Shown here in pieces: positions 16,001 to 22,769 of a DNA stretch of 64,000 nt. The notes beneath the pieces were generated by a model. That model made no database searches. It was not told where the DNA came from and saw nothing but the letters and a program-made list of their open reading frames with translations. The DNA is taken from the NCBI RefSeq assembly GCF_003115775.1, contig NZ_QEES01000002.1, positions 2,716,766-2,780,765 on the forward strand, read 5' to 3'. The stretch is from Cellulomonas sp. WB94. Lineage in GTDB: Bacteria; Actinomycetota; Actinomycetes; Actinomycetales; Cellulomonadaceae. Numbering within the stretch: position 1 is the stretch's first letter; each line of letters begins with the position of its first letter. Made by a program: the position numbers and the translations under genes.

Positions 16001-16413
16001 GGCCAGTTGAACTCGACGCCGCCCGAGATCCACGGCCCAGCGAGCCCGACGAGTGCTGGCTTGATCGTGTTGTTGCGGTAGAAGAAGTCCTGTCCGCTCA
16101 CCTTGTCGAATGCCACATGGATGCGGCCACCCAGTTCGGGCAGCACCATGAGGCGTACGTACTCGTTCTCCAGGTGCACGGCTTGCCACGCGCGCGGGTG
16201 CGCGGCACGATCGATCGATTCGATCATTGGTAGTGGCAGTACCTTTCCCGACGAGCCCTGATAGACCCTCATGTCGAGGTAGGCGGGCAGTTGCTCGGGC
16301 ACGCCTGTCTCGAACGTCGGGATAGTCACCGGCGCAGCCCAGCCAGCTACGGGGGCGTCTGCCAGTGAATCGGGGCGCTCGGGGAGCGTGAAGCGGCTGT
16401 TGTCGTTGAGCAC
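13030..16413 (-). CDS. Large DUF5107 domain protein with C-terminal TPR repeats
   Basis: 1127 residues from ATG 16413, with no signal peptide. Residues about 25-400 are a DUF5107-type domain, a galactose-mutarotase-like beta supersandwich: 'VRLMVLPELGGRIHVAFDKV', 'PWISGGVEFNWPQHHRPG', 'TFLWWTNIAVRVHDDYQSFF' and 'SQFWYPFHEIGPAHQATT'. From about 500 to the end is a chain of tetratricopeptide-like helices ('EEILRRDPLDSRAHVALAGL', 'LGQWLYGEHRYDDAVAHLNR', 'AAELDPTDIVALRGLALAAY'). This combination is known from carbohydrate loci in Actinobacteria; its activity is not established as far as I know. A carbohydrate-active or scaffold function is inferred. It is convergent with the AraC gene and closes the sugar module. 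Confidence 0.85.
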   Translation of the reverse strand: MLNDNSRFTLPERPDSLADAPVAGWAAPVTIPTFETGVPEQLPAYLDMRVYQGSSGKVLPLPMIESIDRAAHPRAWQAVHLENEYVRLMVLPELGGRIHVAFDKVSGQDFFYRNNTIKPALVGLAGPWISGGVEFNWPQHHRPGTHLPTDWEIEHEDDGSVTVWCSDHDPFTRMKGMHGIRLRPGTALIEARVRLFNRTAVTQTFLWWTNIAVRVHDDYQSFFPTDVHMVADHAKRAVTAFPVADRPYYGVDYPARADRDSPHYVGPDANRLDWYRNIPVPTSYMCVGSADDFFGGYDHAAGLGFVLVADHRIAPGKKQWTWGNAQFGWAWDANLTERDGPYIELMAGAYTDNQPDFSYLTPGETKAFSQFWYPFHEIGPAHQATTEAAARLDVTVVDGTRTARIGVASPRPLEAVVVLHDDEGQVLWRKVADVRPGQPLQADVPITGEGPVELVVAEAETELLRCASESRTETTTLEPATELAPPEKIESADELYFAGMHLAQYRHATRSPQPYWEEILRRDPLDSRAHVALAGLRLRDGRLDEAERHLRAAIARETRRNPNPPTGEAHYLLGVTLDAAGRAAEAYDAYAKSMWNSAWRTPAHLALARLDARAGRWQAALQRARQALRTDTDQLQARAIAVVALRRLGHPDEATDLVAETTALDPLDAWIRDLRFGQVDTDALTLADVAAEYSSLGLLGDTLRVLDAASRAAELRPVPAAGNPLPLLHYRRAEVLAELHRDSDAAEARQLARKVDARTCFPRGASDARLLERTLARDDADARAHSLLGQWLYGEHRYDDAVAHLNRAAELDPTDIVALRGLALAAYNVSRDTHAAMGLYQRALSLAPDNGRLLYEADQLARRAGVDPAIRRERLEQHPAVTMSRDDLTIAYCELLVLTGHPAQAVESMASRRFSPWEGGEGEALRVWSAAQSAIAAEVLADGRPDMAVTALEAALSPPANLGEARHPLANDADLLLALGDALCAAGRESDARATWEQAALRVGDFAGMSGVPYSPMTYYSVLASKRLGNDERATFLTAALAAYVGEERAAVPAIDYFATSLPTMLTFRPDLRAVHAARVSLLEAQLAILEGRAEDARAIVGRLRQTDPCDLLVRAVSLDVLLGAAA

Positions 16414-16427
16414 AAGTCGATGCTAGG

Positions 16428-16455
16428 AACGCCCGAGGCGCCTCAGAAGGGCGTT
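16428..16455. promoter_or_regulatory. Nested inverted repeat upstream of the DUF5107 gene
   Basis: AACGCCC (16428-16434) pairs with GGGCGTT (16449-16455); the interval contains a second perfect palindrome, GAGGCGCCTC. It lies 15-42 bases before the DUF5107 start. It could be the operator of that gene or a terminator for reads from the right. Confidence 0.35.
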
Positions 16456-16537
16456 TACCATGCACCTTCTGGACGATCCGACGATTGCCGCCCTGAGTCC
16501 GAACCGACCCGTCTCACGTCCCGTCGCGGGGAGAGTG

Positions 16538-16621
16538 ATGACCAGGGACGCAGGCGCGGTAGCGGTCGTGGCCCCCACCCACCAGCCGACTGTGACCAAC
16601 CTGACGGCCGAGTGCAACTGA
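16538..16621 (+). CDS. Possible 27-residue micro-ORF
   Basis: ATG at 16538 is preceded by GGGGAGAG and reads 'MTRDAGAVAVVAPTHQPTVT', ending 'NLTAECN'. Its TGA overlaps the next ATG (ATG at 16621), as in coupled genes. It is too short to judge by composition and could be the remains of a longer gene. It is listed because of the good ribosome site and the overlap. Confidence 0.25.
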   Translation: MTRDAGAVAVVAPTHQPTVTNLTAECN

Positions 16622-16635
16622 TGTGGGGTGAGGCC

Positions 16636-16686
16636 ATGTCGAGTGGGCAGGGTGAGGCGCCGCCCGGACGGCGGCGGCGGCGGTAG
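16636..16686 (+). CDS. Possible 16-residue basic micro-ORF
   Basis: ATG at 16636 follows GGGGTGAGG and reads 'MSSGQGEAPPGRRRRR' before a TAG. An in-frame ATG at 16621 would add 'MWGEA'. Short frames ending in a run of Arg occur near actinomycete mobile genes, but no function is known to me. Confidence 0.22.
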   Translation: MSSGQGEAPPGRRRRR

Positions 16687-16933
16687 GTCCGTGCGATCCA
16701 GGTGACGAACTTCCTTGACCTGAATTGACTGGACTCAGCCGGTCGCTGCAACACCGGCCTGTTGGACCGACAGGTGGTGCTCGTTCATGCCCCGATGCGC
16801 CCTCGTTCGCCGCCGAGATCTCTAGGGCTACGCAATCTGAGCGGCCGACGCCGAGCCTGTGACCACCTGCCGCGTCGTCGCCGCCTTGGGAAGGCAGGCG
16901 TCGAGTGTCGTGGGTCGAACGTGGGGAGGACCG

Positions 16934-17506
16934 ATGTTCATTGAGGACGGGCTGGTCGTCGCGGACGCCTACCTGGAGCGCGCCAGGCTTCACCTTGAGT
17001 AGGTCGAACCAACGCTGACCACACCGTCCGCGGCTGGCGACAAGGCGCTCGACCGGTTCTCGCCGTCGCAGCAGCTGCGGCCGGCCCCGGTCAGCCTGGA
17101 GCGGGCGTGCACCTACCTACGCGCGGCTCAGCAGACGATGGGGGACGTCGCCGACGCCATCGCGCGAGGGTTCACCGATCAGGCGGGGGAGGACCTGCGC
17201 CTGCTTGAGCGGCTGTGCGCGATGGTGGACGAGCTGGGCGGGCAGGCCGCGCGGAATCTGGCTGCGGCGTCGCGTGACCTTGCCGCCCAGGGGGAGCGGG
17301 GCCGCGGCTTGTCGGCGGACCTCAGCAGCATCGGGGAGGCGCGGTCGAGCGCGCAGGCTGCCGGGCGGTTGGCCGCCGAGCTGGCGGCCGACCAACGACG
17401 GGCGTCCATTGTCACGGCCGAGCGGGTGGCGCAGCGGCTGCAGGCCGAGCAGCGGGGGCGTCGTACAACAAGCAACCCGGCGGGAGGGACCCGCGTGCCC
17501 CGCTGA
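16934..17506 (+). pseudogene. Helical mobile-element protein interrupted by an in-frame TAG at codon 23
   Basis: A strong GGGGAGGACCG site precedes ATG 16934, which reads 'MFIEDGLVVADAYLERARLH' before a TAG at 17000-17002. The same frame then continues without stop for 168 codons: 'VEPTLTTPSAAGDKALDRFS', 'VSLERACTYLRAAQQTMGDV', 'LRLLERLCAMVDELGGQAAR' and 'GRLAAELAADQRRASIVTAE'. It is rich in Ala, Leu and Arg and probably coiled coil. There is no ATG, GTG or TTG between the TAG and ATG 17138, so a restart would give only 122 residues. One base change would restore a 190-residue protein. The family is not recognised. Options are a recent nonsense mutation, translation from 17138, or readthrough. 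Confidence 0.6.
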
Positions 17507-17554
17507 TCGTCGTCGCAGTCCAGGTCGCCTGCTCGACCAGCGGTCTCGACATCG

Positions 17555-18400
17555 TCAGCGCGTCACCAGGCCCAACGCCGGTCGCGGCGTGCCGGAAGGG
17601 ACCAATGCTCGAAGGCGTGCCCTCGTGGCGTCGGTTCCCGGGCACGTGCGCAGGAACGCGACGAGGTCGTCACCGAAGCCGGCATGCGCGACGCCCTCGT
17701 CGCCGGCCCTGACGAGTAGGTCGTGCCACTGGCGCTCCCACACCGGCACCGCGTAGCTGAGCGCTCCGATAGCGGCGATCGTGACCGCGAGCCCCATTCT
17801 TCCAACCTGGACCGCCTGCACGACGGCCACGGCTGCGACGATGACTCGCCGCCGCCACGCGGCCAGGGTCAACGGCAACGCCCGCCCGATGCCGTGGACG
17901 GCGGCCCGCATCGCTCGCCACGGCGCCGACACGCAACCGATGAGCAGATCCGCGCGCGTCAGCCCCTCGCGGACTAGGACGGCGGAGTGCGCGACCACCG
18001 CGGCCGCCTGACGGTTCGGCAGATCGCCGCGAACGACGGCCTCGATCAGTCCTGTAGACACGACGACGGTCCGTCGACCGGCCCCGGCAGCCCCGATCAC
18101 CCGAGACCGCTTCACGCGGAGCTCCACCAGCGGCGGTCCCAGCCCGACGCGGCACAGCGCGGTCAGCACCGCCGCCAGCTCGTCGCGCTCGGACGGCCGC
18201 AACCGGCGGGCGCCCAGCACGATCGCAGCCGCTGATCTTTCCCATGCGCCGCGGCCCGTGGCCGAGACGACCCCTATCAGCACCAGCGCCACGCCTGCTG
18301 CAATCGGCGCCGGTGCGACCGCGAGCGTGAGCGCGACTACGACAACGCTGACCACCACCCCGGGACCGACCGCCAGGGCCTTCATCACCGACATCGGCAT
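17555..18400 (-). CDS. M48-like membrane protein lacking the HExxH zinc motif
   Basis: 281 residues from ATG 18400, with GGAGG eight bases upstream; the much longer open frame to 20239 is a shadow of other genes. Two membrane spans come first ('VGPGVVVSVVVVALTLAVAP', 'IAAGVALVLIGVVSA'), then a cytoplasmic domain, then two more spans near 195-235. The middle ('LVELRVKRSRVIGAAGAGRR', 'TVVVSTGLIEAVVRGDLPNR', 'QAAAVVAHSAVLVREGL') follows the layout of M48 peptidases. However, the expected H-E-x-x-H reads H-S-A-V-L, so zinc-dependent cleavage is unlikely. It is divergent from the gene at 18612. It may be a pseudo-enzyme in a mobile-element gene set. Confidence 0.7.
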   Translation of the reverse strand: MPMSVMKALAVGPGVVVSVVVVALTLAVAPAPIAAGVALVLIGVVSATGRGAWERSAAAIVLGARRLRPSERDELAAVLTALCRVGLGPPLVELRVKRSRVIGAAGAGRRTVVVSTGLIEAVVRGDLPNRQAAAVVAHSAVLVREGLTRADLLIGCVSAPWRAMRAAVHGIGRALPLTLAAWRRRVIVAAVAVVQAVQVGRMGLAVTIAAIGALSYAVPVWERQWHDLLVRAGDEGVAHAGFGDDLVAFLRTCPGTDATRARLRALVPSGTPRPALGLVTR

Positions 18401-18611
18401 CGTCGCCGCCTCCGTTCCGTACGAGTGCGAGGCGACGCCCGTCGATCCCAGCTGACCACCCACGCGGCGTCGGCCGGCCTTCGGCCTGTGAAGCAACTGT
18501 CCACCGAACCACCCACACGACCCCGTCATCCACAACCAGCCCCCGTAGCCCCACGCGAACGGCCGGGCGTGGCCCCATGGGAGCGACCCACCCAGAGGAA
18601 GGAGCGGGACG

Positions 18612-18965
18612 ATGAACGAGTCGAACACCGTCGACCCGTCGACCACGTGGCTGCGGCTCGTCGCGCTCCTGACCGCGGCCGCCGACAGCCCACAGACGAG
18701 AGGAGCAGTCGAGGCCGACCTGCACTCCCTGGCACTCGGCGCCCAGATCGTCGCGTCGAGAGCCCTGGCGCTCCTGCCAGTCGGCGCCGATGGCGACCTC
18801 GAGGACGTCGTTCTGGACGTCGCCGTGTCCTCAACTCTGGTTGACCTCATCTGGGCGGCCAGCCGCGCCGCTCGTACGCACCCGGTCGAGGCGTTCGCGC
18901 CCGGTGCTGCCGCGGTCATCGCCGAACTCGGCGTCTTGGTCGCTGAGGCCGAGGCCCTCTCGTGA
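18612..18965 (+). CDS. Uncharacterised 117-residue helical protein
   Basis: The ATG has a strong AAGGAG site nine bases upstream. The protein is Ala/Leu/Asp-rich and almost entirely helical ('STTWLRLVALLTAAADSPQT', 'LHSLALGAQIVASRALALLP', 'VVLDVAVSSTLVDLIWAASR'). There are no Cys or membrane spans and no recognised motif. Its TGA overlaps the GTG of the following 481-residue gene (GTGA), so the two are translationally coupled and probably interact. It is the first gene of the rightward block 18612-21485 that precedes the integrase. I do not recognise the family. Confidence 0.7.
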   Translation: MNESNTVDPSTTWLRLVALLTAAADSPQTRGAVEADLHSLALGAQIVASRALALLPVGADGDLEDVVLDVAVSSTLVDLIWAASRAARTHPVEAFAPGAAAVIAELGVLVAEAEALS

Positions 18966-20407
18966 CGGCGATGTCCGGCCCGTCGCACACCTCGAGACTG
19001 CCGGAGGGGGACGATGAGTGGACGGTCGGGGACCTGCTGCTGGACGCCGACGTCGCCGCGCGCGAACTGTTGTGGGACGCACCGCCGGACACGGCCAAGG
19101 CCAAAGCGCGGTCGTGGGGCGAGGTCGTTGAGGCTGCGGCCGACCTGTGGTCCTCGTTCCCGGACCGCACCGGCAACCTGAGCATGGAGCGGATCCACAA
19201 GCTCACTGTGGGGATGCACCTGACCCAGCAGCGCACCGGCTGGCCAGGCGCCGGCGACGGCGACCCGCACCTGGATCGGGTCGTGCAGAACCTGTCCCGA
19301 GCGACCGAGATGATCTCCGTCCGCCGGCACCCGACGGCACGCCTCAGCGAGACGGGGCACCTGGACTCCGAGGCGGCCCGGACCCGGATCATGCACGTGG
19401 TGTACGTCGCCTCCCACGGCGTCGGCCAGGCGCTGTGGCAGTACAACCGCGACATGCGCCGCGTGCTCGACGCCAAACACCGGCTCAACCCCGGGCAGTC
19501 GGCAGACCAGTCGCTCAACCTCATGGTGCGCGTGGGCACCGCCGAACAGCTGGCGGCGTCCTACCTGCAGGGTCGCTGGCCCGCCGGACTGACGGGGCAG
19601 CATCGCGACCTCGTCGAGCCGGACCGCCTGGAGCAGGCTGTCGCCTGCTGGGATGTCCAGGCCCGTCGGACACTGGCGGCATCGCCGACCGCAGCGAACG
19701 TGCTCTTCACAGTCAAGGTCGAACGCGACCTCACGGTGGCCGGCGGCAGGATCCTCGCCGCGGCCGCACAGTTGGGCGCCGTCGACTCCGACCAGCACGC
19801 GCAACGCTTGCAGCCGGCACTCGAATCGCTCGACGAGGCCTGGGCGCGGCTGGGCGGTGACCTCGCGCAGATCGCCGGACGCGCCCGCCGAGTCGACCCC
19901 GAGCTGCTGCGCTCTGGTGCGGAACTGCGCGCGTCCCTGCGGGAGATCACCGCCGATCTCGGCGGGCATGCCAGCCCGGAGACCATGGCGCAGCGCGCCG
20001 ATCTGCGAGTGGCGAGCCTGGAGGTGCAACGGGGCCTGGTCGCCGCAGTCGACCTCGGCTACGTCCTGCGCGACGTGGTCACCGATCCCGAACTCACCGT
20101 CCCCGCCCGCGGCGTGCAAGCCGCATGCACGCTCCTGCCGGCCCAACCCGACGATGCGGCCTGGGTCGACCCACGGGACCTCCACGCCAACAGTCCAGTG
20201 ACCCTTCCCCAAGCGCTCCGCGCGTCGCTGGCCGAGCACAGCGCCGACGTCGTCGCTGCCGCGGTTCGGGTCGACTCAGCCGGCACATTCCTGGGCGCAA
20301 ACCGCGAGATCAGCCCAGCTGGACCGCAGCTGACCGGGCGCGCTCACGAGGAGCGCGCAGTGCGCGTCTCGCCAGCGCCCGGTCTGGCCTACGGCTGCGA
20401 ACGGTGA
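18962..20407 (+). CDS. Uncharacterised 481-residue helical protein of the element
   Basis: The GTG start overlaps the previous stop by four bases. The protein is soluble, Ala/Arg/Leu-rich and mainly helical. Notable segments are 'NLSMERIHKLTVGMHLTQQR', 'ARTRIMHVVYVASHGVGQAL', 'WQYNRDMRRVLDAKHRLNPG' and 'GAELRASLREITADLGGHAS'. No nucleotide-binding, nuclease, helicase or relaxase motif can be seen. The conserved-looking first half and the more repetitive second half (about 240-400) suggest two domains. It is coupled to the 117-residue gene and followed after 106 bases by another unknown gene. A structural or regulatory role in element biology, or defence, is possible; neither is shown. Confidence 0.75.
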   Translation: MTAMSGPSHTSRLPEGDDEWTVGDLLLDADVAARELLWDAPPDTAKAKARSWGEVVEAAADLWSSFPDRTGNLSMERIHKLTVGMHLTQQRTGWPGAGDGDPHLDRVVQNLSRATEMISVRRHPTARLSETGHLDSEAARTRIMHVVYVASHGVGQALWQYNRDMRRVLDAKHRLNPGQSADQSLNLMVRVGTAEQLAASYLQGRWPAGLTGQHRDLVEPDRLEQAVACWDVQARRTLAASPTAANVLFTVKVERDLTVAGGRILAAAAQLGAVDSDQHAQRLQPALESLDEAWARLGGDLAQIAGRARRVDPELLRSGAELRASLREITADLGGHASPETMAQRADLRVASLEVQRGLVAAVDLGYVLRDVVTDPELTVPARGVQAACTLLPAQPDDAAWVDPRDLHANSPVTLPQALRASLAEHSADVVAAAVRVDSAGTFLGANREISPAGPQLTGRAHEERAVRVSPAPGLAYGCER

Positions 20408-20513
20408 CGGCCGTGATCTTCGAAGCACCGACGGGAGGCCAGGACGCTTCCTGACCAGACGACCTGTCGAGACGCCCGATGCCGGAGTAGATGACCCACC
20501 GAGAGGAATCGCG

Positions 20514-21485
20514 ATGCCCACGGATACCGAACTGATCGACGCTGCGGTTGCTGCCTTGACCGCCATCGCCCGCAGCCGGCGCACTGTGGGGGCGGGCACT
20601 CCGTTTGAGCACGCCGGGCCGGTCGACTTCGCAGAGATCGCATGCCAAGTTCTGACATGCGCGGCGGCCAACATCGGTGGCGTGGAGACCCTGCTCTCCG
20701 GGCGGCCGAGCTCGTGGGAGGCGGACTACGTCCGCCAAATTGTTCTGAGCACCGCTGGCGACAGCATCGAGGACCTGCTGCGCTGGCGCACCGAACCACT
20801 GACACTCGTCCTCGACACCGAGGCCGAGCTCGCCGACCTCGGCCTGGAGCAGCAGTACGAGGACGCGGCGGACGCCGCCGCCCGACGCGAGAACCACGCT
20901 CACGAGACGATGATCATGGACTTCGCCACGCCCGAGGAGAAGACGAGGATCGCGGAGATCCGTTCGCGAACCGTCGAACTGCTCGGCGAGGGCGGCGCTG
21001 GCGAGCTGGAGCGTGAGCGCGCCGCACAGCTTGCTGGCGAAGCGTGGGTGATCGTGACGGCGGTCACCGAGCGCGCCCAGATCGCCGGTGGCCCGGTGGT
21101 GGACGCGCATGCCAAGGCGCTGGCCGCGTGCGACGCCGTCGACGATCTGTGGGAGCACGACAAGGCCGCCTACCGTGCGGCCTACGCCGACGACATCCGC
21201 GAGTCCCTCTCCGCACGCGGCGTGACCATCGCTGTCGAGTTCGTCGATGCACCGATCGACACGTCGGGGGAGTGGGACCCACTGCTCGACGAGCTGCACG
21301 AGAGTGCCCGACGCAGTGCGACGCAGCGGATTCTCCAAACGATGCCGGGCCACGCCGAGGCCGGCCGCGCGGGTGCCAGTCCCGCGAAGGCCGCGCCCCT
21401 CGCGGGCCGTACGTACGCAGAGCGAGCCAACACCGTCGCGTACACCGAGCGTTCGGGCACTGACGGGATTGGGCTCGGTCAATGA
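20514..21485 (+). CDS. Uncharacterised 323-residue protein upstream of the integrase
   Basis: The ATG is preceded by AGAGGAA. The N-terminal 80 residues ('IDAAVAALTAIARSRRTVGA', 'VDFAEIACQVLTCAAANIGG', 'VETLLSGRPSSWEADYVRQI') look like a compact helical domain. The middle is acidic ('TEAELADLGLEQQYEDAADA', 'ATPEEKTRIAEIRSRTVELL'). The C terminus (about 285-323) is Ala/Gly/Arg-rich and probably flexible. The family is not recognised and there is no catalytic motif. It lies 106 bases after the 481-residue gene and 88 bases before the integrase GTG, on the same strand. It may belong to the same transcript; a recombination directionality role is conceivable but it is large for one. Confidence 0.75.
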   Translation: MPTDTELIDAAVAALTAIARSRRTVGAGTPFEHAGPVDFAEIACQVLTCAAANIGGVETLLSGRPSSWEADYVRQIVLSTAGDSIEDLLRWRTEPLTLVLDTEAELADLGLEQQYEDAADAAARRENHAHETMIMDFATPEEKTRIAEIRSRTVELLGEGGAGELERERAAQLAGEAWVIVTAVTERAQIAGGPVVDAHAKALAACDAVDDLWEHDKAAYRAAYADDIRESLSARGVTIAVEFVDAPIDTSGEWDPLLDELHESARRSATQRILQTMPGHAEAGRAGASPAKAAPLAGRTYAERANTVAYTERSGTDGIGLGQ

Positions 21486-21573
21486 GCAACAGACGCTCCT
21501 ATGGACTCGGCCCGCCGGTCCCCTCGTACGCTGTCGAGTTTTCCAGTGCCGCAACTGGTGGGGGAGGCTGACG

Positions 21574-22710
21574 GTGGCCAGCATCAAGAAGCGTCCTGAC
21601 GGGGTGTGGCGGGCCCGGTACCGGGACGATGCGGGCCGCGAGCACGCCAAGCACTTCCCGCGCAAGGTCGACGCGCAGCGGTGGCTGGACGAGGTCACTA
21701 CAGCTGTGGTGACGGGCACCTACGTGGACCCGAAGATGGCGCGCACGACGGTCGAGGAGTGGTGCACCTCGTGGCTGGCCGGCTACGGCACTCGGCGCGC
21801 CTCGACGGTCCGCCAAGCACGGGTGCACGTGGCCCGGATCGTGGCGGAGTTTGGGCCGAAGCGGCTCGGGGACGTGCGCCCCTCACACGTGAAGGCATGG
21901 ACGGCCAAGCTCAAGTCCGAGGGCGCGGCCGACTCCTACGTCTACGCCTTGCACGCCCGCCTTGCACAGATCATGGCCGACGCGGTGCACGACGGCGTGA
22001 TCCCGCGCTCGCCCTGCTCGCGGCGCACGTCGCCGGGCGCGGGCCGGCAGCGGGCCTACGTCGCCACAGAGACGCAGCTGTGGGCGCTCGTCGACGCCGT
22101 GCCGGAGCATCTGCGGACGGCGGTCTTGCTCGGCGCGTTCGCCGGCCTGCGCGTCGCTGAGGTATGTGGGCTCCGGGTCACGGACGTGGACTTCAAGCGG
22201 GGCGTCATCAACCCGGCGGTGCAGTATCCGCAGGAGCCGTTGAAGTCGGCGACGGGTCGCATGGCGGTTCCGATCCCGCAGGCGCTAGTGCTCGAGCTTG
22301 CCGACGGCGCGGGTGGGCGCAGGTGGATCGTCGAGACGAGCGTGGGCGAGCAGGTCGGCCCGTGGCAGATCGATCGGGCCGTCCGCGCGGCACGAGCGGA
22401 GCTCAACGCAAGGGCCGAGGGTGCTGCGCGGAAGCCGAAGGTGAAGCCCGCCGACGTCGACGCGGCGCAGGCCGAGGCGCTCCCTGAAGGCTTTCGGTTC
22501 CACGATCTCAGGCACTTCTACGCCTCGTTGCTCATCGCCTCCGGCGCTGATGTGAAGGTCGTCCAGGCGCGGCTCCGGCACGCTTCGGCCAAGACGACCC
22601 TCGACACCTACGCCCATCTGTGGCCGGACACAGAAGAGTCCACACGCGCCGCTGTCGGAGCAGCGATGGCGGCGCGTGCGGACTCTCTGCGGACTAGACA
22701 GACGTCGTGA
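21574..22710 (+). CDS. Tyrosine recombinase / integrase of the glnA-inserted element
   Basis: 378 residues from a GTG with GGGGGAGG six bases upstream; the frame open from 21247 is not the real start. The N-terminal domain (1-55) is the AP2-like arm-binding fold of phage-type integrases ('VASIKKRPDGVWRARYRDDA', then 'HAKHFPRKVDAQRWLDEVT'). The core-binding SAM-like domain is about 65-165. The catalytic domain has R193 ('AGLRVAEVCGL'), H310-D-L-R313-H ('FHDLRHFYASL'), H336 and nucleophile Y346 ('TLDTYAHLW'), so all needed residues are present. The gene ends 32 bases from the attachment core in glnA, the usual place for an integrase. Its last codons contain the candidate right arm site. No excisionase is recognised. 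Confidence 0.95.
   Translation: MASIKKRPDGVWRARYRDDAGREHAKHFPRKVDAQRWLDEVTTAVVTGTYVDPKMARTTVEEWCTSWLAGYGTRRASTVRQARVHVARIVAEFGPKRLGDVRPSHVKAWTAKLKSEGAADSYVYALHARLAQIMADAVHDGVIPRSPCSRRTSPGAGRQRAYVATETQLWALVDAVPEHLRTAVLLGAFAGLRVAEVCGLRVTDVDFKRGVINPAVQYPQEPLKSATGRMAVPIPQALVLELADGAGGRRWIVETSVGEQVGPWQIDRAVRAARAELNARAEGAARKPKVKPADVDAAQAEALPEGFRFHDLRHFYASLLIASGADVKVVQARLRHASAKTTLDTYAHLWPDTEESTRAAVGAAMAARADSLRTRQTS
22677..22695. repeat. Candidate arm-type integrase site, right end
   Basis: TGCGGACTCTCTGCGGACT differs from the left copy (664-682) at one base. It lies within the last codons of the integrase gene (A-D-S-L-R-T), 47 bases from the attachment core. Because it is coding DNA here but non-coding at the left, the match is not explained by protein conservation. 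Confidence 0.5.
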
Positions 22711-22742
22711 CTGCGTTAGTCCAGGTCAGGGGACAGTCGACC

Positions 22743-22769
22743 TCAGCAGTCGTAGTACAGCTCGAACTC
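22743..22769. repeat. Right attachment-site core (attR) at the glnA stop
   Basis: These are the last eight codons and TGA of the functional glnA, identical to 535-561. Whichever base is the crossover point, the coding sequence is preserved, so insertion leaves glnA intact. Confidence 0.85.

Larger units (their letters stand above)
16456..16933. other. Intergenic stretch with two possible micro-ORFs
   Basis: Apart from the two tiny frames listed separately I see no gene. The last 15 bases contain GGGGAGGACCG, a strong ribosome site for the interrupted gene at 16934. This marks the boundary between the sugar module and the block of mobile-element genes. Confidence 0.4.
535..22769. mobile_element. 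Integrated genetic element in the 3' end of glnA, flanked by 27-bp att repeats
   Basis: A 27-bp perfect direct repeat (535-561 and 22743-22769) equals the last eight codons plus stop of glnA. The right copy belongs to the intact glnA; the left copy is a free-standing fragment. A tyrosine recombinase gene ends 32 bases from the right copy. Between the repeats are about 22.2 kb with a defence-like pair, an alpha-galactoside use module and unrecognised genes typical of actinobacterial mobile DNA. No relaxase, type IV secretion, FtsK/TraB-like or replication protein was recognised, so it is best called an integrative island, possibly mobilised by a helper. Joining 561 to 22770 restores a plausible empty site in which glnA is followed 27 bases later by its hairpin terminator. 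Confidence 0.85.

Noticed and set aside
17555..20239. 894-codon open frame on the minus strand
   Set aside because: Only its last 281 codons (from ATG 18400) read like a protein. The rest is antisense to the 117- and 481-residue genes and open only because of high GC.
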